Of a DNA stretch of 64,000 nucleotides, positions 46,370 through 57,937 are shown one piece after another. Each line of letters opens with the position of its first letter. Within the stretch, counting starts at the first letter, position 1. This DNA is from Gigaspora rosea (Eukaryota; Glomeromycota; Glomeromycetes; Diversisporales; Gigasporaceae). The DNA lies in contig QKWP01000427.1 in assembly GCA_003550325.1 (NCBI GenBank), forward strand, positions 198,530 through 262,529. The letters run 5' to 3'. The translations under genes and the position numbers were made by a program. Under the pieces are notes generated by a model, which saw nothing but the letters and a program-made list of their open reading frames with translations, ran no database searches and was not told the DNA's origin.

Positions 46370-47510
46370 ACATTCGAAATATTTTAGGATGATCTGTAAC
46401 CTTGATCATATCAAGAATGCATTTGACTAATATTTTTGAAATGTTTCGATGATTTTTGATAATTGTAGTACAAGATCAGATTAGATCTTTGTTTATTTTT
46501 TTTGTTTATAATTTAGATCTTCTATCAATTTTGCATTGTTTTTTCATTTTCCTTTTGTTTAGTTAGTTTCATTTAGTTTCGTTTCATTTTTTTAGGTTTG
46601 TTTTGTTTTTTTTTTATTTCTATTTTTTTTTATTTTTTAATTTTTTTTATTTTATTTTTACACTTTACCACTAGCACTTTGCAAGAAATTCAATGACTTT
46701 CAGCACTTTCGCAAGCCAACCCAGCCTTTTAACAATTTACAATAGCACACAATTACTTTTTTTAGCAATTTCGAACATTCAAGAACGCAAGTTTTTGCAA
46801 GTTTTCGCAAGTTTTTGCAAGGTTTCGTTTTATTTATTTTTTTGTTTCATGTTTTTTGTTTTTGTTTTTTTTTATTTTTATTAATTTATTTTATTCCGGA
46901 ACTTTGCAAAAACCTTCAACGATTTCTAAATTGCAAAAACACGAACTGAAATAGAGATTTGGGGCTTTGTTTATTTTTTTATTTAGTTTGCTTACATTTT
47001 TGGTTTTTTGCTTGTTTTCTTTTTTTTTACTTATTTTTTTTAATTTTATTTTATTTTATTTATCCTTTACATTTTTCAGAACTTTGCAAGAAAACGATTT
47101 GACTTTTCTGGCACTTTACAAGAGCACTTTGCAAGAAGTCACAAATATGAACGAATTTAATCAGATATAAGTGAATATAAGCAAATATAATAGTTTATTT
47201 TTTTTGGTTTTGTTTTTTTTTGGATTTGTTTTTTTATTTATTTTTTTACTTTTATTTTATTTTATTTATTCCTACTTCTTTTGAAACTTTGCAAGAAAAC
47301 GACCTAACTTTTCTGGCACTTTATAAGAATAACTATTTTAACTTTTCTGGCACTTTTCAGGAAATAGCAAATATGAGAAATATAAGCGAATATAAGCGAA
47401 TAAAAGTGAATATTAGCAAATATAAGGAATATTATAGTTTATTTTTTTTGGTTTCATTTTTTATTTTTTTTGGTTTCGTTTTTTTTTGGGTTTATTTTTT
47501 TTGTTGTTTT
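46370..47510. repeat. Dispersed repeat related to 1085-1815
   Basis: It opens with TTCGAAATATTTTAGG, then TACAAGATCAGATTAGATCT, and continues T-rich with spaced CACTTTGCAAGAA, TTTCTGGCACTTT and AAGCGAATATAAGCGAATA motifs. The three short frames in it are phenylalanine-rich and not believed. Confidence 0.6.
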
Positions 47511-47739
47511 TTATAATAATATATAATAAAATATATAATATTTAAAATATAATATATAATAATAATAAATAAAATTTTATATTAAATTGCGAATAATTTA
47601 AAATATTATAATAATAATAATAATAATAAATAAAAAATAAAATTTTATAATAAATTGTGAAAACTTGCGAAAACCTGTAAAATGTTTAAAAATTTGCAAA
47701 AAATATGATTATGTGAATATAATAATTATTAATTAATAT
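47511..47739. repeat. ATA/AAT low-complexity stretch
   Basis: Simple A/T repeats including AATAATAATAATAATAAT. No gene. Confidence 0.6.
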
Positions 47740-48045
47740 CATATAAGATATATATCGATAAATCAGCAAATTTTATATATAGATATATATCGATTACTAA
47801 CTGGGTAAGATATATATCGATACTAAATACCCCTGCTGATTTCTATCGATAGTGATAATAATCGATATATATCTGATATAGATAGTAATCGATATAAATC
47901 TGATAAGATATATATCGATTAATATCTATATCAGATATATATTGATTACTATCACTATCGATAGAAATCAGCAGAGGTATTTAGTATCGATATATATCTG
48001 ACCGGTTAGTAATCGATATATATCTATATATAAAATTTGCTGATG
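47740..48045. repeat. ~300-bp foldback of ATCGATATAT motifs
   Basis: Left and right halves are inverted copies around a centre near 47895: CAGCAAATTTTATATATAGA and CCCCTGCTGATTTCTATCGA on the left, their complements (AAATCAGCAGAGG, TATATAAAATTTGCTG) on the right. Many ATCGATATATATC units within. Confidence 0.8.
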
Positions 48046-48139
48046 ATTCTAGTAAATTTTTTTGGTTAGCACTTTTATATTGGTATATACAAGCTATATT
48101 TAAATATCAGATAAGACTTTTACACAATTATCTTTTTCT

Positions 48140-48330
48140 AAAATATAATATTCTCTATAAAAAAAAAACTAAATAAGATTCTCTAAAAAAAACAGAGTTA
48201 TGTTCTTTAAAAAAAAAACAGTTATATTCTTTAAAAAAAAAAACCAGAATTACATTTTTAAAAAAAAAACAGAATTGTATTCTCTAAGAAAAAAAAACAG
48301 AATTACGTTCTTTAAAAAAAAAAAATAAAA
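48140..48330 (+). repeat. Tandem repeat with poly-A units
   Basis: Five or six units of about 32-35 bp, each ATTCT(C/T)TAAAAAAAAAACAGA-like. No coding potential. Confidence 0.8.
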
Positions 48331-49478
48331 ATAAAAAATAAAATGTTATTAAACCCATTTGATTTAATGTATAATTTGCTATATATCATAAATATATATT
48401 GGATAAAATATAAAAAAAAGTTAAAAAAACTCTTTAGTTTATACTATTTTTTTTCAAATTTTGCATTTTTTCAATTTTTGTATTTATTACCTGCCAGATC
48501 ACTATTATCTGATCTGGGTTATTGCCTAAGTTAAATATCTGACCCAGTTCATATTTCAAATATAAGATTTAAAAACATTACCCCTATTAGTATTCTTTTA
48601 AATATAAAAAATGAAGTGCAACAAAGTGCATAGTTAAGTGGCAAGTAAAAGGGCATATACAAATTTGAGGATCTAATTGGATAAAAAATCCTTGTGACTT
48701 TTTGTAACACCCTGAACAATACTAAAAAATGGTATCAAAAAAATTGCAAATCTTAATTGGTATGCAACAATATAAACTTTATTGTTTTTTAATTCTTGTT
48801 TTCCATATTTGTGAAATGGATAATCAGTCACAGTCATAGCTGATTAGTCATGATAGCATTCTTATGAGACATATGGGCAAATTTATTTCCATATTATTAT
48901 TGAGAATCTGTTCTCTAATTGGTTAATTTGTTTAATATAATAATAAAAAGTGATACTTACTTTGTCAAAGCCCCACATTTTTTTTAATATAGTAGTATGA
49001 AATTTTGTGCTTACATTCAACAAGACTTCAGCTTCAATAATCCTGCACTGATTCTATGATAATTTTTTTAGGTGTAACTTTTACTAGTAACAATGGCAAG
49101 GACTCACTGTGCAAGAATACAGTGCCAGATGTGATATGTGGCAAAAATTTCGCAAACTGACCCCAAATCTTTTATCTAAAACTATAAAGAATTAAGCTGC
49201 ACCAAGTTTAAAGGTAGAACTCAAATTAGATGACCAGCTATGTCAACAACATTCAGCAAGATTAGACAGGGTTGGTTAATGACCTGGTCATTTAAAATTT
49301 TTGAAATGACCAGTTATTTACTAGATTATTTGAGCAATTAGAAGTAATATAATAAGTTAAAAGTAATATATTAAAAATACTCTATCAGTATTAATTCTCA
49401 AATAATCTTAAGACTTTAGAAAACAAAAAGTCATTTCAAAGAATTTTCAAATGCCAGGTCATTTACCAACCCTGAGAC
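48331..49478. other. No gene seen
   Basis: AT-rich spacer. The 63-residue frame at 48343-48534 has no recognisable features. Confidence 0.4.
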
Positions 49479-52400
49479 TAGTGTTCCTATGAACCTGAAC
49501 TAAACTGAACTTAGGTCAAGTTCAGGTTCAGGTTCAGGTTCAGTATTGAACCTGAACCTGAACATTTTTTAAAACATGTTCAGGTTCAGGTTCAGTATTG
49601 AACTTTTATAGCTGGTTCAGGTTCAGTTCAGGTTCAGTTCATAAGTTCATGAACATGTTCAGGTTCAGTCTAGTGTTCATATGAACTAGTAATTCTAGGT
49701 TTGGGTCCGGGTTTGGTCTGGTCCAGACCAGACTCAAATTCTAAATATTGTTATTAAAACTTTATACTAAACTTAAACTTAATCATAAGTTTGGCTGGGC
49801 TAGTTCAAAATTTGCAAACTAGTTTGAATCTGAATAAAAATATATGTATGTTTTGATACTGAACAAGTTTACTTAGAGTAAGAAGTATAAATCAGTTAGT
49901 AAAATTTAGAGAATCATAGCATTTTGTATAATTTTATTAATAAAATTATACAAATTTCTATGATTCTCTAAATTTTACTAATTGATCATAACTTCTTGAT
50001 CTAAGTAAACTTGTTTAGCACCAAAAAATACATCATATCGGTATATTTTATTTTATTTTCCTTAAAATTTGCGTCAAAGATGCTTAATTTTGAATTTTTG
50101 ATGAAAATTTCCAAAATTAAGCATCTTTTCTTCAAATTTTAAGAAAAGTAAAATAAAATATGCCGATTTGATGTATTTTTTGGTGCTTAACAAGTTTACT
50201 TAGTGCAAGAAGTTATGATCAATTAGTAAAATTTAGAGAATCATAGAAATTTGTATAATTTTATTAATAAAATTATACAAATTTCTATGATTCTCTAAAT
50301 TTTACTAATTGATCATAACTTCTTGATCTAAGTAAACTTGTTTAGCACCAAAAAATACATCATATCGGTATATTTTATTTTATTTTCCTTAAAATTTGCG
50401 TTAAAGATGCTTAATTTTGAATTTTTGATGAAAATTTCCAAAATTAAGCATCTTTTCTTCAAATTTTAAGAAAAGTAAAATAAAATATGCCGATTTGATG
50501 TATTTTTTGGTGCTTAACAAGTTTACTTAGTGCAAGAAGTTATGATCAATTAGTAAAATTTAGAGAATCATAGAAATTTGTATAATTTTATTAATAAAAT
50601 TATACAAATTTCTATGATTCTCTAAATTTTACTAATTGATCATAACTTCTTGATCTAAGTAAACTTGTTTAGCACCAAAAAATACATCATATCGGTATAT
50701 TTTATTTTATTTTTCTTAAAATTTGCGTTAAAGATGCTTAATTTTGAATTTTTGATGAAAATTTCCAAAATTAAGCATCTTTTCTTCAAATTTTAAGAAA
50801 AGTAAAATAAAATATGCCGATTTGATGTATTTTTTGGTGCTTAACAAGTTTACTTAGTGCAAGAAGTTATGATCAATTAGTAAAATTTAGAGAATCATAG
50901 AAATTTGTATAATTTTATTAATAAAATTATACAAATTTCTATGATTCTCTAAATTTTACTAATTGATCATAACTTCTTGATCTAAGTAAACTTGTTTAGC
51001 ACCAAAAAATACATCATATCGGTATATTTTATTTTATTTTTCTTAAAATTTGCGTTAAAGATGCTTAATTTTGAATTTTTGATGAAAATTTCCAAAATTA
51101 AGCATCTTTTCTTCAAATTTTAAGAAAAGTAAAATAAAATATGCCGATTTGATGTATTTTTTGGTGCTTAACAAGTTTACTTAGTGCAAGAAGTTATGAT
51201 CAATTAGTAAAATTTAGAGAATCATAGAAATTTGTATAATTTTATTAATAAAATTATACAAATTTCTATGATTCTCTAAATTTTACTAATTGATCATAAC
51301 TTCTTGATCTAAGTAAACTTGTTTAGCACCAAAAAATACATCATATCGGTATATTTTATTTTATTTTTCTTAAAATTTGCGTTAAAGATGCTTAATTTTG
51401 AATTTTTGATGAAAATTTCCAAAATTAAGCATCTTTTCTTCAAATTTTAAGAAAAGTAAAATAAAATATGCCGATTTGATGTATTTTTTGGTGCTTAACA
51501 AGTTTACTTAGTGCAAGAAGTTATGATCAATTAGTAAAATTTAGAGAATCATAGAAATTTGTATAATTTTATTAATAAAATTATACAAATTTCTATGATT
51601 CTCTAAATTTTACTAATTGATCATAACTTCTTGATCTAAGTAAACTTGTTTAGCACCAAAAAATACATCATATCGGTATATTTTATTTTATTTTTCTTAA
51701 AATTTGCGTTAAAGATGCTTAATTTTGAATTTTTGATGAAAATTTCCAAAATTAAGCATCTTTTCTTCAAATTTTAAGAAAAGTAAAATAAAATATGCCG
51801 ATTTGATGTATTTTTTGGTGCTTAACAAGTTTACTTAGTGCAAGAAGTTATGATCAATTAGTAAAATTTAGAGAATTATAGAAATTTGTATAATTTTATT
51901 AATAAAATTATACAAATTTCTATGATTCTCTAAATTTTACTAATTGATCATAACTTCTTGATATAAGTAAACTTGTTTAGCACCAAAAAATACATCATAT
52001 CGGTATATTTTATTTTATTTTCCTTAAAATTTGCGTCAAAGATGCTTAATTTTGAATTTTTGATGAAAATTTCCAAAATTAAGCATCTTTTCTTCAAATT
52101 TTAAGAAAAGTAAAATAAAATATGCCGATTTGATGTATTTTTTGGTGCTTAACAAGTTTACTTAGTGCAAGAAGTTATGATCAATTAGTAAAATTTAGAG
52201 AATCATAGAAATTTGTATAATTTTATTAATAAAATTATACAAATTTCTATGATTCTCTAAATTTTACTAATTGATCATAACTTCTTGATCTAAGTAAACT
52301 TGTTTAGCACCAAAAAATACATCATATCGGTATATTTTTTTTTATTTTCCTTAAAATTTGCGTTAAAGATGCTTAATTTTGAATTTTTGATGAAAATTTC

Positions 52401-54146
52401 CAAAATTAAGCATCTTTTCTTCAAATTTTAAGAAAAGTAAAATAAAATATGCCGATTTGATGTATTTTTTGGTGCTTAACAAGTTTACTTAGTGCAAGAA
52501 GTTATGATCAATTAGTAAAATTTAGAGAATCATAGAAATTTGTATAATTTTATTAATAAAATTATACAAATTTCTATGATTCTCTAAATTTTACTAATTG
52601 ATCATAACTTCTTGATCTAAGTAAACTTGTTTAGCACCAAAAAATACATCATATCGGTATATTTTTTTTTATTTTCCTTAAAATTTGCGTTAAAGATGCT
52701 TAATTTTGAATTTTTGATGAAAATTTCCAAAATTAAGCATCTTTTCTTCAAATTTTAAGAAAAGTAAAATAAAATATGCCGATTTGATGTATTTTTTGGT
52801 GCTTAACAAGTTTACTTAGTGCAAGAAGTTATGATCAATTAGTAAAATTTAGAGAATCATAGAAATTTGTATAATTTTATTAATAAAATTATACAAATTT
52901 CTATGATTCTCTAAATTTTACTAATTGATCATAACTTCTTGATCTAAGTAAACTTGTTTAGCACCAAAAAATACATCATATCGGTATATTTTTTTTTATT
53001 TTCCTTAAAATTTGCGTTAAAGATGCTTAATTTTGAATTTTTGATGAAAATTTCCAAAATTAAGCATCTTTTCTTCAAATTTTAAGAAAAGTAAAATAAA
53101 ATATGCCGATTTGATGTATTTTTTGGTGCTTAACAAGTTTACTTAGTGCAAGAAGTTATGATCAATTAGTAAAATTTAGAGAATCATAGAAATTTGTATA
53201 ATTTTATTAATAAAATTATACAAATTTCTATGATTCTCTAAATTTTACTAATTGATCATAACTTCTTGATCTAAGTAAACTTGTTTAGCACCAAAAAATA
53301 CATCATATCGGTATATTTTTTTTTATTTTCCTTAAAATTTGCGTTAAAGATGCTTAATTTTGAATTTTTGATGAAAATTTCCAAAATTAAGCATCTTTTC
53401 TTCAAATTTTAAGAAAAGTAAAATAAAATATGCCGATTTGATGTATTTTTTGGTGCTTAACAAGTTTACTTAGTGCAAGAAGTTATGATCAATTAGTAAA
53501 ATTTAGAGAATCATAGAAATTTGTATAATTTTATTAATAAAATTATACAAATTTCTATGATTCTCTAAATTTTACTAATTGATCATAACTTCTTGATCTA
53601 AGTAAACTTGTTTAGCACCAAAAAATACATCATATCGGTATATTTTTTTTTATTTTCCTTAAAATTTGCGTTAAAGATGCTTAATTTTGAATTTTTGATG
53701 AAAATTTCCAAAATTAAGCATCTTTTCTTCAAATTTTAAGAAAAGTAAAATAAAATATGCCGATTTGATGTATTTTTTGGTGCTTAACAAGTTTACTTAG
53801 TGCAAGAAGTTATGATCAATTAGTAAAATTTAGAGAATTATAGAAATTTGTATAATTTTATTAATAAAATTATACAAATTTCTATGATTCTCTAAATTTT
53901 ACTAATTGATCCTAACTTTGTGATTTAGGTAAACATGTGCATATATTGTGAACCTGAACATGTTCATGAACCTTGAACTGAACCTGAACTGAACTTTTTT
54001 TAAGTTCAGGTTCAGGTTCATGTTCAATAATTTTAAGTTCAGGTTCAGTTCAGTATTGAACTTTTAGAGCAGGTTCAGGTTCAGGTTCAGGTTCATTGAA
54101 CCTGAACCTGAACCTCTATTGAACTGAACTGAACTTCGGAACCCTA
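49479..54146. mobile_element. hAT-like insertion with GGTTCA arms and a satellite
   Basis: Exact 8-bp duplication CCTGAGAC (49471-49478 and 54147-54154). Termini TAGTGTTCC on the left and TAGGGTTCC as the complement of the right. Subterminal arms (about 49490-49680 and 53940-54135) are arrays of AGGTTCAGGTTC and its complement TGAACCTGAAC. Between them lie a short GTTTGG/CAAACT-type segment (49695-49850) and a 12-copy tandem satellite. No transposase. The 8-bp duplication suggests hAT-type mobilisation of the whole unit, with satellite expansion before or after insertion. Confidence 0.7.
50001..53924. repeat. Satellite: 12 tandem units of 327 bp
   Basis: CTAAGTAAACTTGTTTAGC recurs at 50001, 50328, 50655, 50982, 51309, 51636, 51963, 52290, 52617, 52944, 53271 and 53598, exactly 327 bp apart. 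Each unit is two adjacent palindromes. One is centred in the AATTTTGAATTTTTGATGAA part and bounded by CACCAAAAAATACATCA and its near-complement. The other is centred on TTTTATTAATAAAA and bounded by AACAAGTTTACTTAG and its complement. Units differ at a few sites only. A partial half unit precedes the array at 49857-50000. Confidence 0.95.
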
Positions 54147-54154
54147 CCTGAGAC

Positions 54155-54443
54155 TAGAATAAAAACTTATTAGTGATCAACTTGTCATAAAGATTATACC
54201 TGAGTTGGTTGTATTTAATAAAAATTTAAGCACAAATAAAAACAAGAATATAGACAATGTAAAAACATGGGGCTATGTGCAGTATGTGGCAAAGATCTTT
54301 AAACAAGTTATTCAGAATACAAGAATAGTTTTAGTATTGTGCTATAAATTTATTCATTTAGTAAGACCTTACAAAATTGATTATTTTTTTTTACTTTATA
54401 TTAATATTCACTAATCTCAAGCTAAAATATTAATTACTAGATA
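54155..54443. other. No gene seen
   Basis: Short AT-rich spacer. The 69-residue open frame at 54205-54414 has no recognised motif. Confidence 0.4.
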
Positions 54444-54788
54444 TATGGGGAGATTTCAATAGAAACAGCCCATTTTTACAATTTTTTGAAAAATGAGCTT
54501 TTATTAGATTCATATAAATTTTGACATGATTGACATTTTTCAATTATGAATGAAAGTCGATTTGCATAATAAAAAATCAAGATAATGTAAAAGAAAAATT
54601 ACACGAGGCTGCATAGAGCCAACATATCACGAGATTACCTAATAGTCACCTGTTTACCTTTAACCAATAAAAATCGTGAAATTTGATTAATCCCGGATCA
54701 GTCCGAAAATCAAAACAAACGATTAAACTCAATTATCTCAAAATAAAATATATGTAAAAATGGGCTGTTCTATTGAAATCACCCCATA
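54444..54788. mobile_element. 345-bp MITE with TA duplication
   Basis: Inverted ends TATGGGGAGATTTCAATAGA and, as complement of the right, TATGGGGTGATTTCAATAGA, followed by CAGCCCATTTTTACA in both. TA on each side (54442-54443 and 54789-54790). The interior is non-coding. Tc1/mariner-type by its TA duplication. Confidence 0.8.
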
Positions 54789-55483
54789 TAGTCAACAAAA
54801 AAATAAAAATACTAGACATTTTAAATAAGCTTCAATTATTTTAATTAATTTAGATCAAATACATATAAGCGATATTGTTTAATTTAATATGAGCTAAAGT
54901 TGAAATATTGAAATGCATCTCTAGCAAAGGTGATGACAGAAATAAAGAATCGAATTACTATTTAAAAATATATAATTAAATAAAGTTTCGCTGATAATAA
55001 ATAATTTGATAATAAATCATTTGACAATAAATTGTTAATCATATTTTGATTTACAAATGTCACTTTATTAATTTGATTGGTTATTAAGGTCAAGTTTGAT
55101 CATCATATTGATAAAATCGAATTTGTGACAATATTGAATTGAACCAAATTCGCCCATATGGAATACCTGCTATCTAGAATAGCTCGCATTTGATTGGTGC
55201 GCTGCTGCTAGTGTGTGTATGAAAATATCGGATTTGGTATTCACGTTACTCTACTCTGAGATACTAGTGCGTAATATAATATGATGGAGCGATATCAGGT
55301 GAGAATATATCGTTATCAAAAAAATTATTAAGGTTCAAAATTTAGGGTTGTTGGTACAAGTAGGACGTCATTAATGCAACATTAGGGTGTATAGCGTATT
55401 AAATACAAACTTAGTAGAGATCATATAATAAATTTTACTAATTAAGAATTTATGTCGATCATTTCAAATCTATTGGCTGCTAA
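54789..55483. other. No gene seen
   Basis: AT-rich spacer before the large hAT element. Nothing recognised. Confidence 0.4.
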
Positions 55484-55492
55484 TATAGATGC

Positions 55493-55732
55493 TGGTGAAA
55501 TTAAGCAGTTTCACCAGGTGAAATGGTGAAATAGTTTCACCAGAATTACACCAAAATAAAAATTTGGTGAAATGGTGAAATGGTAAATTGGTGAAACGGT
55601 GTAATGGTGAAACGGTGAATTGGTGAAACGGTGAATTGGTGAATTGGTGAATTGGTGAATTGGTGAATTGGTGATTGGTGAATTGGTGAAATGGTGAAAC
55701 GGTGAACTGGTGAATTGGTGAATTGGTAAAAC
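55493..55732 (+). repeat. GGTGAATT minisatellite, left arm
   Basis: About 25 units of GGTGAATT, GGTGAAAT or GGTGAAAC with one-base variants. The open frames read on the minus strand (FTNSPIHQ repeats) are products of the 8-bp periodicity and not proteins. A few more units continue after the interruption at 55940-55960. Confidence 0.9.
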
Positions 55733-55928
55733 GGGCGCAGTCCAAAATTTCCGGATTTTACACAAAAGTCATCTCAAAATTTCGATTATGAAACAATCTT
55801 TTGGCTTTTAACAAAAAATATTTCTTGCGAAATTTTGCTATAAACTACGTCACCCCAATCCCAAACCACCCTTACCCTAACTATAAGCAAGGGCTTAAAG
55901 TAACATCCGGAAATTTTGGACTGCACCC
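55733..55928. mobile_element. 196-bp MITE-like segment in the left arm
   Basis: Inverted ends GGGCGCAGTCCAAAATTTCC and, as complement of the right, GGGTGCAGTCCAAAATTTCC. The interior includes CTTACCCTAACTA, a telomere-like motif. It interrupts the GGTGAA array. No clear target duplication was found. Confidence 0.65.
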
Positions 55929-56224
55929 TGATGCTGTTATGGTGATTTGGTGAAACGGTTCAGTCTTCTAAAAAAGAAGCACTTTTGCTTTCAATTAGAT
56001 ACACGAGATCGACTAACTTGTTTGGTGTTAGAATAAATTAAGGTAAAGTTACTTGCTTCTGCACTTTACAGATTTTATTTTTAAATTGTGCATTTTGTGA
56101 TCTAAATTCGAACTTACCGTAAGCAATCATTATTCAAACTTTGCCTTATACTAAAATACAGTACTAGTCGTTTTACTAAAACTAAATTGAAATATCTTAT
56201 TAACAAACCATTTTTTATATATTG

Positions 56225-56870
56225 CTATGAACATGACGTAGGTACTGAGAAAAAGCATTTTATTGATATTTAAAATCTGCTGAAGGTTGCGACCCTGACG
56301 GAAAATTGAATCTCAGATTCTATTACGGGAGTGTGGGCCGAAAAAAAAATGTAAAGAAGGCATTTGAATGTTTATTTTAAATCTGCTGAAGATGCTAATT
56401 TTGGTGAAAAGTCGTAGTCTTTGATATATTGTATAGGCACTGATATAGGAATTGGCACTGCTAAAGACAAAAAAAGCGTTTGAATGGTTTTTAAAATATG
56501 TAGAATGCAGTAATTCTATTAGATAATTTAGTCATAAGAATCTGCAATAAAAATGGTATAGGCGTTACAAAAAGTATGACATTTGAACAGTATTCAAAAT
56601 CTGTTAAAGGAGATGATCTTAATGGACGACACAGCCTTGTGTTTTACTATAAGAATGGTTTTTACACTACTAAAGATGAAAGAAGTGGTATTTAGGAAAA
56701 TACATTCTTGGATCTTCTATGAGAACGTATAGGTACTGCTGAAGATGAAAAGAAAGCGTTTGAATGGTATTAAAATCTGCTGAAGATGGCGACTATAATT
56801 TTGGTTGTTGCTATGAATATGGCGTCGGTACTGCTAAAAAAAAAAAAAAAAAAAAAGTATTTCCTGGGAA
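56225..56870 (+). pseudogene. Decayed Sel1-like repeat sequence
   Basis: On the plus strand, several degenerate Sel1-like units can be traced through stops and shifts: YEHDVGTEKK, NLLK-type remains of WYLKSAE, KKAFEC, KSAED, IGTAKDKK, KSVKGDDLNG, IGTAEDEKKAFEWY and MNMASVLLKKK. Typical units are about 36 residues with AxxWYxKAAExG and GxGxxYxxGxGV. At least five are present and none is intact. Sel1 proteins are adaptor-like repeat proteins, often fused to kinases in these fungi. It lies inside the arms of the hAT-like element. Confidence 0.7.
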
Positions 56871-56939
56871 ATATATAGTGCATTTATTTACGGAGGGTTT
56901 TACTACATTGTAATATTTGTAATTTTTATGTGATCAAAT

Positions 56940-57298
56940 AAAATTATTTTATGAATGATTTTTTTTTATTTTTATTTTGAAAGTGTTACATATCGGTTCA
57001 AGAAATAAATATATTTAAGATTAGGTCAATATAAAAAAGACTAAGACGAATTGAAATTTTGGCATATTTATTCAGTTGATTACTAACTGATTGTTATTAA
57101 TATCGTCTCTCTTTTCGATTATTTCAATTCTAATTTCTTAATAATAATACCCAACATTAAATAGTTCATATATATTATACTGTACAGTACATAACCGCAG
57201 ATTTTTGATAATATTCAGGCATCTTATCCTTTGCAATTCCAATTCATTTATGATAACAATACCCAGCATTACACGTTCCATCAAGTTAATAAAACCTA
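56940..57298. other. No gene seen
   Basis: AT-rich sequence between the Sel1 remnant and a small hairpin. The 63-residue open frame at 57205-57396 crosses that hairpin and is not called. Confidence 0.4.
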
Positions 57299-57375
57299 CA
57301 CTGGTGAATTTTAAAAATTCGACATGTCGAATGGCAACATTCGACTACCATTCGACATGTCAAAATTTACCAGTG
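57299..57375. mobile_element. 77-bp hairpin MITE
   Basis: Ends CACTGGTGAATTTTAAAAA-like on the left and AAAATTTACCAGTG on the right, with CATTCGACATGTC arms near the centre. CTA flanks both ends (57296-57298 and 57376-57378), a possible 3-bp duplication. Confidence 0.6.
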
Positions 57376-57937
57376 CTAGCAAATTTTTGGTGGTAAATCA
57401 ATGCCTTATGTTCATTCTTTTCTAATGCTCTATGCTACCTTCAACATCCGGATTCATTGATATGTTTTTCTTCACTTCGCCTGCATGTATAATAGAATAA
57501 ATAGAATGCTAATAAGTGTTAATGATATATTTCTTTGTTATAAATCCAAAATACTCTAATCTATGGTTTCGGTTAGAATCATGGCCTTAATTTGGGCCTA
57601 CTTCAAAATTACTTCACCTGGACTTTTTAGCCTTCACGTATATAAGCCTGGTTGCAAGAGGAGTTAAAATTTTAAAGTTGTAAGTTTAGGTTTTGAAACT
57701 ACTGATCTTAAAAGTAGGTTCGCAACAAATGAATTGGATTTGTTTAAATATCGTACTATACATTTTTTTTTTTTTTTTTTTTTGGCTTTTTGTCATTCAC
57801 ATTCCAATAATAAGAAATTTTTACGCCGTATATTACTATTAAATGTCGATTTACCTTAAACCTTATATTTATTAATATCGAATAAATGAAAAAAAATTTA
57901 TTACATGCATGATTAAAATACTAATATAATAAATTTT
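57376..57937. other. Region 3' of the transposase gene
   Basis: No gene is seen. Contains a long T-run at 57764-57783. Confidence 0.4.

Noticed and set aside
50001..53924. CRISPR array
   Set aside because: Units are 327 bp, contiguous and palindromic with no unique spacers, and there are no cas genes. This is satellite DNA of a eukaryote.
55470..55765. Two overlapping frames rich in FTNSPIHQ-like repeats
   Set aside because: They arise from the 8-bp GGTGAATT array read in several frames; arms of a transposon, not protein.
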